In this document: piece by piece, positions 1-8,242 of the stretch
How positions within the stretch are numbered: the stretch's first letter is position 1
Layout: the number at the start of each line of letters is the position of its first letter
Assembly (NCBI RefSeq): GCF_000308635.1
Contig: NZ_BAGD01000271.1
Span: 1 to 37,334 of the forward strand
Reading direction: 5' to 3'
Source of the DNA: Nocardia otitidiscaviarum NBRC 14405
GTDB lineage: Bacteria; Actinomycetota; Actinomycetes; Mycobacteriales; Mycobacteriaceae
Length of the DNA stretch: 37,334 bases
The notes under the pieces: generated by a model
What the model saw: the letters and a program-made list of their open reading frames with translations, nothing else
The model's database searches: none
What the model was told of the DNA's origin: nothing
Program-made: the position numbers and the translations under genes

Positions 1-1952
1 GGGGGTGCAGTCCCGGCAAGCGGTGCGGTCCCAGCAGGCGACGCGACCTCGGTGGGCGACCCCACCCGCGTAGCGGGCGTGGCGGTGGCATCCGGTGATC
101 CGGCGCTGACGCCCGGCTGCCCGGTCTCGGCACCGACGAGATCGGCTTCGGAGACGAGCACCTCGTACCGCTGTGCCACGACCGCGTCCGGCACGGCCAC
201 CGTCTCCGGTGTCGCGGTGTAGAGCGGGTGGCCGATGATCTGCACGTGCGCGTACACCGCGTCGCGCAGCTCCTGCCGGGTCACGTTCTCGCTCAACAAC
301 ATCAGCACTTCGTCGCAGCGGCGTTCGTACACCAGACCACGCAGGAGCGCGGCCTGGTCGTCCACCCGCAGCTCACCGAGTTCGACCCGGCGCACATCGG
401 CGCGGCGCGAGAGCATGGCCGCCGCCAGCAGGTCGTCGGCGTCGCGCAGTTCGTCCCACCAGTCGCGTGGTACTTCGGCGCCTTCCCGCAGCTGGTCGAG
501 GATCTTGGTGCGCAACCGGCGCACCGCGGCCGCTTCCGGTGTCGGAGCGCTCGTCTTCCCGACCCGGGAGTGGGCGTCGATCGCCAGCCCGAGGCAGTGG
601 TCGCGGAGCTTGTCGTCGGGCACCGCGCCGACCTTGTCCTGCAACTGCGGCATACCGGTGAGCGCCAGCCGGTCCACCGTATCCGGCGTGTGCACGCTCA
701 GGTCCACCTCGTCGGAGGGCGGGACTGCGGACTGCATCGAGACATCGCCGAATCGTTGTCGCAGACCGGAGTCGATCTCCGCCGAGGAGACCAGGGCCGA
801 CAACCTGGCGCCGGATGCGGCGCCGATCGTGAGGCTGAACTCGGCCAGTACCCGCGCCGGGTCCGAGATGCCCTCCCATGCGGCCTCGGCTCCGGCCACC
901 GTCCACGGCAGCATGGTGCCCTGTGGCACGAAAACCCCGGCGGGAAGCCAACCCCGGCCCTCGTTCGAGGTCACCAGCACCATGGCGCCGCCCGGCCCGC
1001 GCAGCACCGACACCGCCCATTGCAGTCCGAGCGCGGAAGTCCTTACGGCGGAGAGGATTCCGCCGAGCAGCGTGCGGGCCAGCACCAGGTCGTCATCCGG
1101 CTGCCCGCCCACCACGAAGTCCGGTCCGGCGGCCTTGTCCCTGGCATTGGCCAGTGCGGAGGCGAACGGAGCGATCGGCATCATCGGCAGGACCCCGGCA
1201 TTCCCGGCCGATCCGGCCGGTGTGCCGGAAGCGGTCTGGTCCGCACCGCCGGGGATACCGGCCGCGGGTGTCACCACGGCCGGTGGCACCACACCGCCGG
1301 GCGGCGTCGACGCGCCGGACGGGGCTCCGGCCGGTTGCGCTCCCGTGCCCGTGGTGGCGGACTGCGTCGTGTCGCCGGGTGTCGTCGGGATGCCGGTGGT
1401 CGATGGAGCGGCGGCGGCCGGTGGGGTGGCCGCGGTCGCGGCGGGCGCCGCGGGCTCCGCGGCCGGAGTGGTCGCGGCACCCGCACCGAGCCCGGCGTCG
1501 ATCGGTGCGCCGCTGCGACCGGCATCGGTATTCGTGGCGGCCGGTGCGGTGGCAGCGGGAGCATCGGCCGACGGGGCACCGTTGATCGGAGTCGGCTGAC
1601 CGACCCCGGGCGTCCCGGGCAACTGCGATGGCGCACCGAATTCGTCACCGGCCCGGCGGAATCCGGAGGCGATGTCGTCATCGGTGCGTTCGTAGCTGTT
1701 CGCGGCGGCCCGCAGCGACGCGGCGGTCTGGTCGTGCTGGTCGGCCAGCCGCTCTCCAGCGCGCTGGCGTGCATCGTAATACCGCACCAGGGCGTTGTAC
1801 ACCGGGTAGGCGATCTTGCCGTAGGTGGGCAGGAAGTTGTCGAGCCAGGCCGACGGCGGCTGCGCCCACTCCCGGGTGTCGCGGGCGACCCGATCGTGCT
1901 GATTCGCGAGCTGACGCAACACTTCCGGGTCGATATCCATCCGGTCCGGCAT
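1..1952 (-). CDS. Large type VII secretion-associated protein: EspC-like N-terminus, EspK-like C-terminal domain (3' end outside window)
   Basis: Open from ATG at 1952 to the window edge, so at least 650 residues. AAAGGA lies about 10 bases before the start. Residues 1-100 are helical and look like the EspC/DUF2580 'type VII secretion target' family; SYERTDDD near residue 86 contains a YxxxD export motif. Residues ~105-270 are a disordered Ala/Thr/Pro linker. Residues ~285-572 form a domain shared with the next gene upstream: TSNEGRGWLP, AWEGI-DPARVL, ERRCDE and RDAVYAH-QI-GHP are common to both. The pattern resembles the C-terminal part of mycobacterial EspK, a chaperone-type partner of EspB (recalled, not searched). 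A further Pro/Thr/Ala tail runs off the window. Last gene seen of the minus-strand operon, 81 bases after its neighbour. Function in secretion is inferred from domains and context. Confidence 0.72.
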   Translation of the reverse strand, partial: MPDRMDIDPEVLRQLANQHDRVARDTREWAQPPSAWLDNFLPTYGKIAYPVYNALVRYYDARQRAGERLADQHDQTAASLRAAANSYERTDDDIASGFRRAGDEFGAPSQLPGTPGVGQPTPINGAPSADAPAATAPAATNTDAGRSGAPIDAGLGAGAATTPAAEPAAPAATAATPPAAAAPSTTGIPTTPGDTTQSATTGTGAQPAGAPSGASTPPGGVVPPAVVTPAAGIPGGADQTASGTPAGSAGNAGVLPMMPIAPFASALANARDKAAGPDFVVGGQPDDDLVLARTLLGGILSAVRTSALGLQWAVSVLRGPGGAMVLVTSNEGRGWLPAGVFVPQGTMLPWTVAGAEAAWEGISDPARVLAEFSLTIGAASGARLSALVSSAEIDSGLRQRFGDVSMQSAVPPSDEVDLSVHTPDTVDRLALTGMPQLQDKVGAVPDDKLRDHCLGLAIDAHSRVGKTSAPTPEAAAVRRLRTKILDQLREGAEVPRDWWDELRDADDLLAAAMLSRRADVRRVELGELRVDDQAALLRGLVYERRCDEVLMLLSENVTRQELRDAVYAHVQIIGHPLYTATPETVAVPDAVVAQRYEVLVSEADLVGAETGQPGVSAGSPDATATPATRVGSPTEVASPAGTAPLAGTAP

Positions 1953-2033
1953 GCTCGCTCTGTCCTTTCCCGCGCCTGTGGCCTACATTCTCCGACCTTC
2001 CCACTCGTGGGAGGCGTGGACGGCGTCGCGGGG

Positions 2034-4598
2034 TCAGCGCCGCGGTGCCGTGACGACTGGTCGCCCGCCACCCGGATCGGCGGGACCAGCGGGACCGGCG
2101 GGTGCTTCCGGAACGAACTGCGGATGTCCGAGGATCTGGGCATGGGCGTATACGGCGTCCCGCATCAGCTGTGCGGCCACCGGACCACGGGAGGGTGCCC
2201 CGGTCTCCGCGAGCAGGAGCACGAGTTCGTCGCAGCGGCGTTCGAAAACCATGACGCGCAGCAAGGCACTGTCGGGTCCGGTTTTGAGTTCGCCCAGGTC
2301 CACCCGGGAGGCGTCGATCCGCCGGGTCAGCATGGCAGCGGTCAGCAAGTCGTCGGCGTCGCGCAGTTCGTCCCACAGCTCCGGTGGCACGGGCTCGTCC
2401 CGGCGCACCATCGCCAGGATCCGTTCCCGGACTTCACGAGTCATGGCGGCCTCCGGCCCCGGCGCGGCGAGTGCGGCGACCTTCGAGTGCGCATCCCACG
2501 CCAGCCCGGCGCACCGTGCCGCCGTCTCACCGCCCGGGATCGCGTCGGCCCGCGCGGACAGTTCCCGCGCGCCGACCGCGCCGAGTCGGTCGACCAGCCC
2601 CGGGGCCGGTGCCCGCAGGTCCCACCGTGCCGAAGCCGGGACCGAATCCGCCATCGGCAGTTCACGGAACCGGGCGCGCAGGTCGGGACCGATCGTCGTC
2701 GACGAGGCCAGCGCGGTGAAGCCCGCCGCGGAACGTCGCCCCCACGCCAGGCCGAACTCGACGAGCACCCGGGCCGGATCGGCTATTCCCTCCCAGGCCG
2801 CACCGGCTCGTTCGGATTCCGACCAGAGCCACGGCATCGAGACCGCCTCCGGCAGGAACAGCCCGGTGGGCAACCAGCCACGTCCTTCGTTCGAGGTCAG
2901 GAAGGCGCTCAGACCGGCGGGACCACGCATCGTGACGACCGCCCAGTCCAGCCCGAGCACGGTGGGACCGACGGCGGCGAGCACTCCGGCCAACAGGGTC
3001 CGGGCCAACACCAGGTCGCCGTCGACGCGTTCGCCCACCAGGAACGACGGCGCGGCGGCGGCGACCATCGCGGCGCCGACCACCTCTTCGGCGCGCTGCG
3101 GTTCGTCACGCTCGGCCGTCGTGTGGTCCCGATCGAGCGGGGTCAACGGCCGGTCCGGCCGGGCATCGGCGCGGGGTGGCGGCCCACCCGACGGAGTGCC
3201 CTGAGGGAGAGCAGAATTCGGGGCGAACACGCCGGATGGCGACCGCGCCGCAGCGGTCGCGTTGACCGATGTCCCCGCCGCGGCGGCGCTCGCCGCACCG
3301 GCGGTGGCCGCCATCGCCGGCGAAACGACGGACGGCATCGGTGGCGGCGCGGTCACCACCGCGGGCGGCAATACCTGCCCTGGCGCGACAGGTCCGTCCG
3401 CACCCAAGCTCCCGCCGTCCAACGCGCCGTCGGGGCCGAGCGCCGACCCGTCGCCGCCGATGTCTCCTACCCCCTCGTCGCCGACGTCTTCGGCTCCCTC
3501 GGTGTCGTCGACGCCTCCGGCACTCTCGGTGCCGCCCTCGCCCTCGGAGGCGCGCTCACCGGCCCGGCCCACAGCCGCATCCTCGGTATCCGAGGTTGTT
3601 TCATCGCTGTCCGGCTCGGTGGCGGCGGGCGCTGACCGTCCCATTCCCGCCCCGGTCGGACCTCCCGTACCCGTATCGACCGACGGGTCGTGCCATGGCC
3701 CGACCGGCGGTGCACCCGGTATCGGGTCGACCGCCTGCGGCCCGCCCACTCGTTCGGCGGGCGGCCCGGAGGGCTCGCGACGTTCCGGCCGCTCCGCCGC
3801 GTCCTCGTCGGCCCGCGCGTCGTCACCATTGGGCGGTCCGGAATCCGGCTCGTCCCAGCCCGCCGGTTGCAGCGGGAAAGCCGCGTGCGATACGCGCGCA
3901 TAGGGATTGCGCGACTCCCCCGGAGGTCCGGCCGGGTCCGGCCCCGGCGGGGCATGGACATCCGGTTCGGTCTCCGCCGACGGTGTGTCCGAGGGCGGCG
4001 GCGGTTCCGGTGCCACGGGCCGATTCGGCGCCAGCGGCCCGGGCTGCCCCAAATGATCGGCGATAGCTGTCAATTCCGGCAGTGAGACCGGACTGATCGA
4101 AGTGAGGGCGGCGGCCGCGATATCGTCGACGTCCGCCCGAGCCCGCGCGATGACGGCGGCGATCCGCTCCGCCCGCTCGGCCGCACGGTCCGCCTCCGCT
4201 TCGTCGTCCTCGTCGTCCTCTGCCTCCGCCGCGGCGGCTCGCTGCTCGGCGCGGATGTCGCGGTCGGCGCGCTCGACGATATCGAGGATCTGATTCCTGG
4301 TCCGGTACACCACATCCGAGTAGCTGCGCAGCACATCGGCGGTGGCCGCGAGAGCATCGGAATAGGCCTGCGGATCATTGCGCTGGGCCAGCATCCGATC
4401 CTTGACCGACTGCAATCGGCCGCTCGAGCGCACCCGCTCATCGAAGTCGAGACGCGCTCGGGCCGCATCGTCGGTGTTCATCACCCGTGACGCCTCCCGA
4501 GCGGCGGCTTCCAGCGCACTCCACTCCGCCGGGCCGATCGCGGGCCAGTTCCCGCCGACGATCTCGTCCCAGTGCGCGCTCTGCTGTTCCGGTGCCAT
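2034..4598 (-). CDS. Large proline-rich EspK-like type VII secretion protein
   Basis: 854 residues from ATG at 4598. The frame is open further upstream to 4769, but that part reads through the preceding gene, and the MAPEQQSAHWDEIVGG start fits the 13-base gap after that gene's stop. The N-terminal ~170 residues are helical with an acidic coiled stretch (EDDEDDEAEADRAAERAER). Residues ~200-520 are a Pro/Gly/Glu-rich linker. Residues ~530-835 are the EspK-like domain paralogous to the adjacent gene at 1-1952. Helical N-terminus, long proline-rich middle and conserved C-terminal domain match the layout of mycobacterial EspK, and the gene follows espB- and espL-like genes as in ESX-1. No strong ribosome site is visible, so the start is likely but not certain. 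Confidence 0.75.
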   Translation of the reverse strand: MAPEQQSAHWDEIVGGNWPAIGPAEWSALEAAAREASRVMNTDDAARARLDFDERVRSSGRLQSVKDRMLAQRNDPQAYSDALAATADVLRSYSDVVYRTRNQILDIVERADRDIRAEQRAAAAEAEDDEDDEAEADRAAERAERIAAVIARARADVDDIAAAALTSISPVSLPELTAIADHLGQPGPLAPNRPVAPEPPPPSDTPSAETEPDVHAPPGPDPAGPPGESRNPYARVSHAAFPLQPAGWDEPDSGPPNGDDARADEDAAERPERREPSGPPAERVGGPQAVDPIPGAPPVGPWHDPSVDTGTGGPTGAGMGRSAPAATEPDSDETTSDTEDAAVGRAGERASEGEGGTESAGGVDDTEGAEDVGDEGVGDIGGDGSALGPDGALDGGSLGADGPVAPGQVLPPAVVTAPPPMPSVVSPAMAATAGAASAAAAGTSVNATAAARSPSGVFAPNSALPQGTPSGGPPPRADARPDRPLTPLDRDHTTAERDEPQRAEEVVGAAMVAAAAPSFLVGERVDGDLVLARTLLAGVLAAVGPTVLGLDWAVVTMRGPAGLSAFLTSNEGRGWLPTGLFLPEAVSMPWLWSESERAGAAWEGIADPARVLVEFGLAWGRRSAAGFTALASSTTIGPDLRARFRELPMADSVPASARWDLRAPAPGLVDRLGAVGARELSARADAIPGGETAARCAGLAWDAHSKVAALAAPGPEAAMTREVRERILAMVRRDEPVPPELWDELRDADDLLTAAMLTRRIDASRVDLGELKTGPDSALLRVMVFERRCDELVLLLAETGAPSRGPVAAQLMRDAVYAHAQILGHPQFVPEAPAGPAGPADPGGGRPVVTAPRR

Positions 4599-4611
4599 CA
4601 CCGCACGTGCA

Positions 4612-4938
4612 TCAGATCGATTCGTACCGAGTCCGGGATCCGTTGTGCACGTCCGCGGCTTCCAGCTCGGAGGTGCCGAACAGGGCGTCGACGAGGACGT
4701 CGTCCGCACGGCCGGCGCTGGACCGGGCGGCCGCCGCGAACGTGGATCGGACCCATTCGAGCTGATCACACATGGTGCGGTCGAGATCGGATACCGGCTT
4801 GGTCTCCGGTCGCAGGGTGTCCGCGGACCCGCTCGCCACCCCGGTGGCCGTGTGCACAGCCGTCGTGAATCTTCCTGCGGCGGAAGTGATCTCCGGCGCG
4901 TCGTCGATGTCCAGTATCGGTCCGCCGCTGTCCGACAT
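4612..4938 (-). CDS. Small helical protein of the type VII secretion operon
   Basis: 108 residues, ATG at 4938 with GGAG six bases upstream. The sequence is mostly predicted helix with no cysteine cluster, signal peptide or membrane segment. The length and Ala/Ser/Thr-rich helices recall the small EspC/WXG100-type secretion partners, but no WxG or clear YxxxD motif is present, so the family is not assigned. It ends 13 bases before the EspK-like gene and begins 32 bases after the YbaB-like gene, so co-transcription is likely. A role as partner or adaptor for the large downstream proteins is inference only. Confidence 0.65.
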   Translation of the reverse strand: MSDSGGPILDIDDAPEITSAAGRFTTAVHTATGVASGSADTLRPETKPVSDLDRTMCDQLEWVRSTFAAAARSSAGRADDVLVDALFGTSELEAADVHNGSRTRYESI

Positions 4939-4970
4939 CGGCTACTCCATTCCTCGGTGGCGTGCTCGGG

Positions 4971-5321
4971 TCAGGACCTGGTGCCGAGTTCGGCATCCTC
5001 CATGGCGCGGTAGGCCGCCTCGGTCGGCAGATCGAACGCGTCGATCGTGTAGGGCCGCGCCCCTTTGTATTCCATCTCGGCGCGCAGCCCGACCCGTGAT
5101 TTCTGATGAGCCAGCCGCGCCAATTTGAGTATTTCGGCGGACAGCCAGGTCTCCCCGAACTCCCGGGCGTCGTCGGTGATGTGCAGGCCGACGATCTCAC
5201 CGTCGCGATTGCAGGCGACACCGACCGTGTTGTCCGGATTGAAGACTTCGTAGGTGCGCTTGCCCCAGTCCGGGGCCGCGGGGGTTTGCTCGTCGGCTTC
5301 GTCGAGGTGCGTGTCGTTCAT
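4971..5321 (-). CDS. YbaB/EbfC-like small protein (EspL-type), second copy
   Basis: 116 residues from ATG at 5321. Its ATG shares one base with the TGA of the upstream gene (TGATG), and GGAGGA lies about eight bases before it, so translation is coupled. The core around residues 30-85 (VGVACNRDGEIVGLHI, then a helix with EILKLARLAHQK) has the strand-turn-strand-helix pattern of YbaB/EbfC proteins, a family that includes the ESX-1 protein EspL. This copy lacks the long N-terminal helix seen in the gene at 5998-6351. In ESX-1 the EspL-type protein stabilises substrates; the same role here is inferred from context. Confidence 0.65.
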   Translation of the reverse strand: MNDTHLDEADEQTPAAPDWGKRTYEVFNPDNTVGVACNRDGEIVGLHITDDAREFGETWLSAEILKLARLAHQKSRVGLRAEMEYKGARPYTIDAFDLPTEAAYRAMEDAELGTRS

Positions 5322-6001
5322 CAGCTGTTGTCCTCCGCCATTCGTGGGTCCAGGGTCGCCGACAGCGCCGACCAGGTGGTGTCGTCGATGGTCATCACCT
5401 TGCGCAGCCGCCAGAACCGGGTGCCGAGATAGCATTCCCCGCTGCCGTCGGCTTCGACGTCGAGGTGATCGGGGCTCTCGGTCGTGGGGTTGAGCGTGAC
5501 CGTGGTGATCGGGGGCCGCGCATCGTCGATATTGATGAGCGTGGCTCCGCCACCGGGAATGAAGGTGTGCCGGTATCGGTCGCTGCCCCCGATGGCGGTG
5601 GCAGCGCTGTTGGTGGTCAGCGTGATCTCGGGGTTGAGCATCAACTGCATGGCCCAGGAGCGGGCCACGCACTCGGGGCGGTCGGCATTGATCGCCATGC
5701 CGAGCGTGGTCTCGAGATCCACGATGAGCGCCGCCTCCGCCGAGGTGATCCCGACGACCACCAGCCGCCGCGAGCTGTCCGCCGGATGCGGCAGATCCTC
5801 GGCCGACAGCGTGATCGCGTCGGAGCCGCCCTCGGCGCCGGTGGCCGGATGCACGGTGACCGTGCCGGTGGCCACCGCCACCGTGTACGCGGCGATCGGA
5901 TTCGATTGTCGCGCACCGACACCCGCCAGCCGCTGCAAACCTTCCTCGTACAGCCACCGCAGGGTCTCGGTGACGGTGACGGTCCCGCCGACCTCGGTCA
6001 C
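5321..6001 (-). CDS. Conserved hypothetical protein of the type VII secretion operon
   Basis: 226 residues, starting with GTG at 6001 that overlaps the upstream stop by four bases (GTGA). No signal peptide, membrane helix or known catalytic motif was recognised. The sequence alternates short strands with a central helical part (TSAEAALIVDLETTLGMAI) and a C-terminal strand-rich part ending in ECYLGTRFWRLRKV, suggesting a soluble alpha/beta fold. It sits between two YbaB-like genes in a tightly coupled operon, which argues for a shared complex or a cargo-handling role. The family was not recognised and no function is claimed. Confidence 0.65.
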   Translation of the reverse strand: MTEVGGTVTVTETLRWLYEEGLQRLAGVGARQSNPIAAYTVAVATGTVTVHPATGAEGGSDAITLSAEDLPHPADSSRRLVVVGITSAEAALIVDLETTLGMAINADRPECVARSWAMQLMLNPEITLTTNSAATAIGGSDRYRHTFIPGGGATLINIDDARPPITTVTLNPTTESPDHLDVEADGSGECYLGTRFWRLRKVMTIDDTTWSALSATLDPRMAEDNS

Positions 6002-6351
6002 GATCGCGGCCCCACGGCCCCGGGCACCGTTTCCGCTTGCGCGCCACTGTCTTCCGGCACGGTGCTGTCCATGATGGCGCGGTGTTGGCGCGCGGCGTCG
6101 GCGGTGCTCTCGGTGACCGCCGCCATGATCTCCTGGACGAGTTCGTCACTGGTGTATCGCATCGTGGTCCCGGGTGCCAGGTACAGGTCGGTGAGCCGTC
6201 CCATGGCGTCCACTTCCGGGATCACATCACCGCCGGGAGATGGCCTGCGAGCGCGGATCTGGTCGATCCGTTCCCGCATATCGGCGATGCGGTGGCGCAG
6301 ATCGCGGGCCATGTCGAGCGCCGCTTGCACATCGGGATGGATTTCGCTCAT
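5998..6351 (-). CDS. EspL-like YbaB/EbfC family protein
   Basis: 117 residues from ATG at 6351, overlapping the EspB-like gene's stop by four bases (ATGA). The N-terminal amphipathic helix (DMARDLRHRIADMRERIDQI) is followed by a short beta segment with GRLTDLYLAPGT and a helix with SDELVQEIMAAV. This is the fold order of YbaB/EbfC proteins and of EspL, encoded directly downstream of espB in mycobacterial ESX-1. In mycobacteria EspL is needed for stability or export of ESX-1 substrates; its position right after the EspB-like gene supports a chaperone or adaptor role here. The substrate assignment is inferred. Confidence 0.72.
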   Translation of the reverse strand: MSEIHPDVQAALDMARDLRHRIADMRERIDQIRARRPSPGGDVIPEVDAMGRLTDLYLAPGTTMRYTSDELVQEIMAAVTESTADAARQHRAIMDSTVPEDSGAQAETVPGAVGPRS

Positions 6352-7802
6352 GCGGAGCCTCCAGCGTTGTTCTGGGTCTGGGCAGCCGGGGCCGGGGTCG
6401 GCGGGGTCACGGTGGGGGCGATCACCGGTCGTTCGCCGATCACCGATTCGGTATGCGGGGTGTCGTCGACGTACATGAGCCGGTCCGGATGCCAGGCGAC
6501 GACCCGGCCCCGGTCCCCGCCGCCGCCCGCCCCGACGCCACCCGCGCCCGGCATCATCGGCATCATCGGCATATAGCCACCGCGGCCCATCATCGTTCCC
6601 GTCGGGGAGGACCCGGACCGGATGGGTTCGAAGGACGAAGGGCGGGGTGTGCCCGCGCCGCCTCCGGATGTGGCGGAGGGTGCGGCGCTCATCGGCATCG
6701 GACCGAGCGTGTACGCCGGATCGACGCCGGGTCCGGAGCCGTCGAACGATCCCGGTGGGTTGCTGCTCGGCGAGACTCCGTCGTAGTTGCCGTAGTCGCC
6801 GTATTCACCGTAGCTGGGATAGTCGTCGTAGTAGCCGTCGTAGGAGCCCTCGGTGAGCGTCTGGTCGGCGGCCAGCATCCCGCCCTGGCTCAATGCCGAC
6901 ATCAGTGCCGGCAGCAGCGCCTGGAGCATGCTGGAATCACCCTCGCCGCCGCCCTCGCCATTGCCCTTGGCGGCATCCGCGGCCATGCTCCCCTCGTATC
7001 CACCGATCGCTTCCGCGGAGCGCAGGTTCAACTCCTCGTACTTGGCCAGCGCGGCCGAGGTCGCGGCCTCGTTCTTCGACCGCATGGCGCGCAGCAGTTC
7101 CTTGCGGGCGGTGAGGATCTCCGACGGCGTGGGATGTTTGTCCTTGGCGATCCGGAACGCGTCGCTGTAGGCGTCGACGCGGTCGGCGAGCCGATTCAGC
7201 TGCCGCCGGATCCGATCCAGCCAGTCGTTGTGCCGGGTGAGTTCGGCCGACGCCTGCGCGCCGACCGGTGTCCAGTTCCGCAACACCTCGGCGGCCGCAC
7301 CGACACGGCGACCGGCGTCGGCGGCGGCCCCGTTGTCGAAGGCGCGCAACACCTCCGCGAACCGAGCCGGGGCCGCCGGGCCCGGACCGGCGTGCAACAT
7401 CTGTGCGAAGGCCAGCGGATCCACGGCGACACCGGGGTCCGGAAACGTGATGACGGGGGGCACCAGCATCGGTACGTTGCCGGGTAGCTCCGCCGGGTTG
7501 CCGACCTCGGCACCGGAGGTTCCGCCGAGCAGCCGGGAATTGGTCGAGTCGGTGGCCGCGTAGTCCACGGCCGCCGCACCGACTTCATGGGCGGACCGCT
7601 GCACCACACTCAACAGACCCCGCACCCCGTTGAGCAGTTGCGCCGCTTCGTTGTTGAGCTGTGGGACCATTCCGGCGGAAATCGGGTCGGAGCCGGCCGG
7701 CGTCACCCACTCGGACGGGACGGCCGCGCCGGTCACCCGCACCAGGTCGGCGAGTGCGGCGGCCGCTCCGACGAGTTCCTCCGGATCGACATTGAGCACC
7801 AC
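6348..7802 (-). CDS. espB: EspB-like type VII secretion substrate (PE-PPE-like helical fusion)
   Basis: 484 residues, GTG start at 7802 (the second codon is also GTG) with a strong GGAGGAGG site. Residues 1-95 are a PE-like helical pair containing Y81-A-A-T-D85, the YxxxD export motif. Residues ~128-270 are a PPE-like helical bundle with NWTPVG (W177) and HPTPSEI. Both motifs fall where mycobacterial EspB carries them (from memory). The rest is a disordered Gly/Ser/Pro/Met tail with an acidic tyrosine-rich patch (YDGYYDDYPSYGEYGDYGNY). EspB is exported by ESX-1 and forms ring-like oligomers, so surface export is expected. It overlaps the EspL-like gene by four bases. No secretion machinery lies in this window, so the system that exports it is unknown. 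Confidence 0.74.
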   Translation of the reverse strand: MVLNVDPEELVGAAAALADLVRVTGAAVPSEWVTPAGSDPISAGMVPQLNNEAAQLLNGVRGLLSVVQRSAHEVGAAAVDYAATDSTNSRLLGGTSGAEVGNPAELPGNVPMLVPPVITFPDPGVAVDPLAFAQMLHAGPGPAAPARFAEVLRAFDNGAAADAGRRVGAAAEVLRNWTPVGAQASAELTRHNDWLDRIRRQLNRLADRVDAYSDAFRIAKDKHPTPSEILTARKELLRAMRSKNEAATSAALAKYEELNLRSAEAIGGYEGSMAADAAKGNGEGGGEGDSSMLQALLPALMSALSQGGMLAADQTLTEGSYDGYYDDYPSYGEYGDYGNYDGVSPSSNPPGSFDGSGPGVDPAYTLGPMPMSAAPSATSGGGAGTPRPSSFEPIRSGSSPTGTMMGRGGYMPMMPMMPGAGGVGAGGGGDRGRVVAWHPDRLMYVDDTPHTESVIGERPVIAPTVTPPTPAPAAQTQNNAGGSA

Positions 7803-7818
7803 GGCCTCCTCCTCCCGC

Positions 7819-8085
7819 CTATTGCCGCCTCGCTATCCGCGTCGGACGCTTCCCGATGGGCTCGGGGTGGCGCGGACGTGACAGCCCCAGTTCACCCAGC
7901 TGCGCAGGTGACCAGCCGCCGTCCAGTGCGGCGTCGTAGGCGGCGGACAGTCGTTCGGCGGCTTGGTGATAGGCCAGGTCGGCTTCGTGCACCTGCACGG
8001 CGAGGCCGGCTTTGCGCTCCAGATCCTCGCTCTGCGAGAGGATGTCGCGAGCCTCTCGGAGAACACCGTCACGGTCTCGTGCCAT
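7819..8085 (-). CDS. Small helical protein, first gene of the EspB-like operon
   Basis: 88 residues, ATG at 8085 preceded by AGGA about eight bases away. Sequence begins MARDRDG and is a long charged helix (EDLERKAGLAVQVHEADLAY) with a basic C-terminus. The product was not recognised. It ends 16 bases before the EspB-like start, so it heads that operon. Its leader and first seven codons are nearly repeated at 15285-15310 in front of the second secretion operon, where only a 22-codon ORF remains. A short coiled helix at this position could be a WXG100-like partner, but it has no WxG motif. Confidence 0.62.
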   Translation of the reverse strand: MARDRDGVLREARDILSQSEDLERKAGLAVQVHEADLAYHQAAERLSAAYDAALDGGWSPAQLGELGLSRPRHPEPIGKRPTRIARRQ

Positions 8086-8133
8086 CTGCTGTTCCTGATC
8101 CGTCGAGCCACACCCTGGCTTTCCTCATCCGAC

Positions 8134-8171
8134 GACCCCATTGTCGAACATCCCCAACCGTGGGAACGCCG
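8134..8171 (-). promoter_or_regulatory. Promoter/operator of the EspB-like operon (dyad copy A)
   Basis: Read on the minus strand: GGCGTTCCCACGGTTGGGGATGTTCGACAATGGGGTC. It holds the dyad CCCA-N4-TGGG (8153-8164) followed seven bases later by GACAAT, a plausible -10. The same 36-base block recurs at 15398-15435, and the dyad recurs at 10485-10496. It sits ~50 bases before the ATG at 8085 and within the gap to the divergent gene at 8243. No TTGACA-like -35 is present, which fits activator dependence (inference). Confidence 0.6.
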
Positions 8172-8242
8172 ATCACGACCGGGCCGGGTGCTCCCGTCGA
8201 TGGTGACAGGCCGGTGGTCGCCGCGGGCTACCGTCGACTCCC

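Noticed and set aside
228..3635. Plus-strand frame of 1135 codons
   Set aside because: It is antisense to two clear minus-strand genes. Its protein is Arg/His/Gly-rich without motifs, typical of the opposite strand of high-GC genes.
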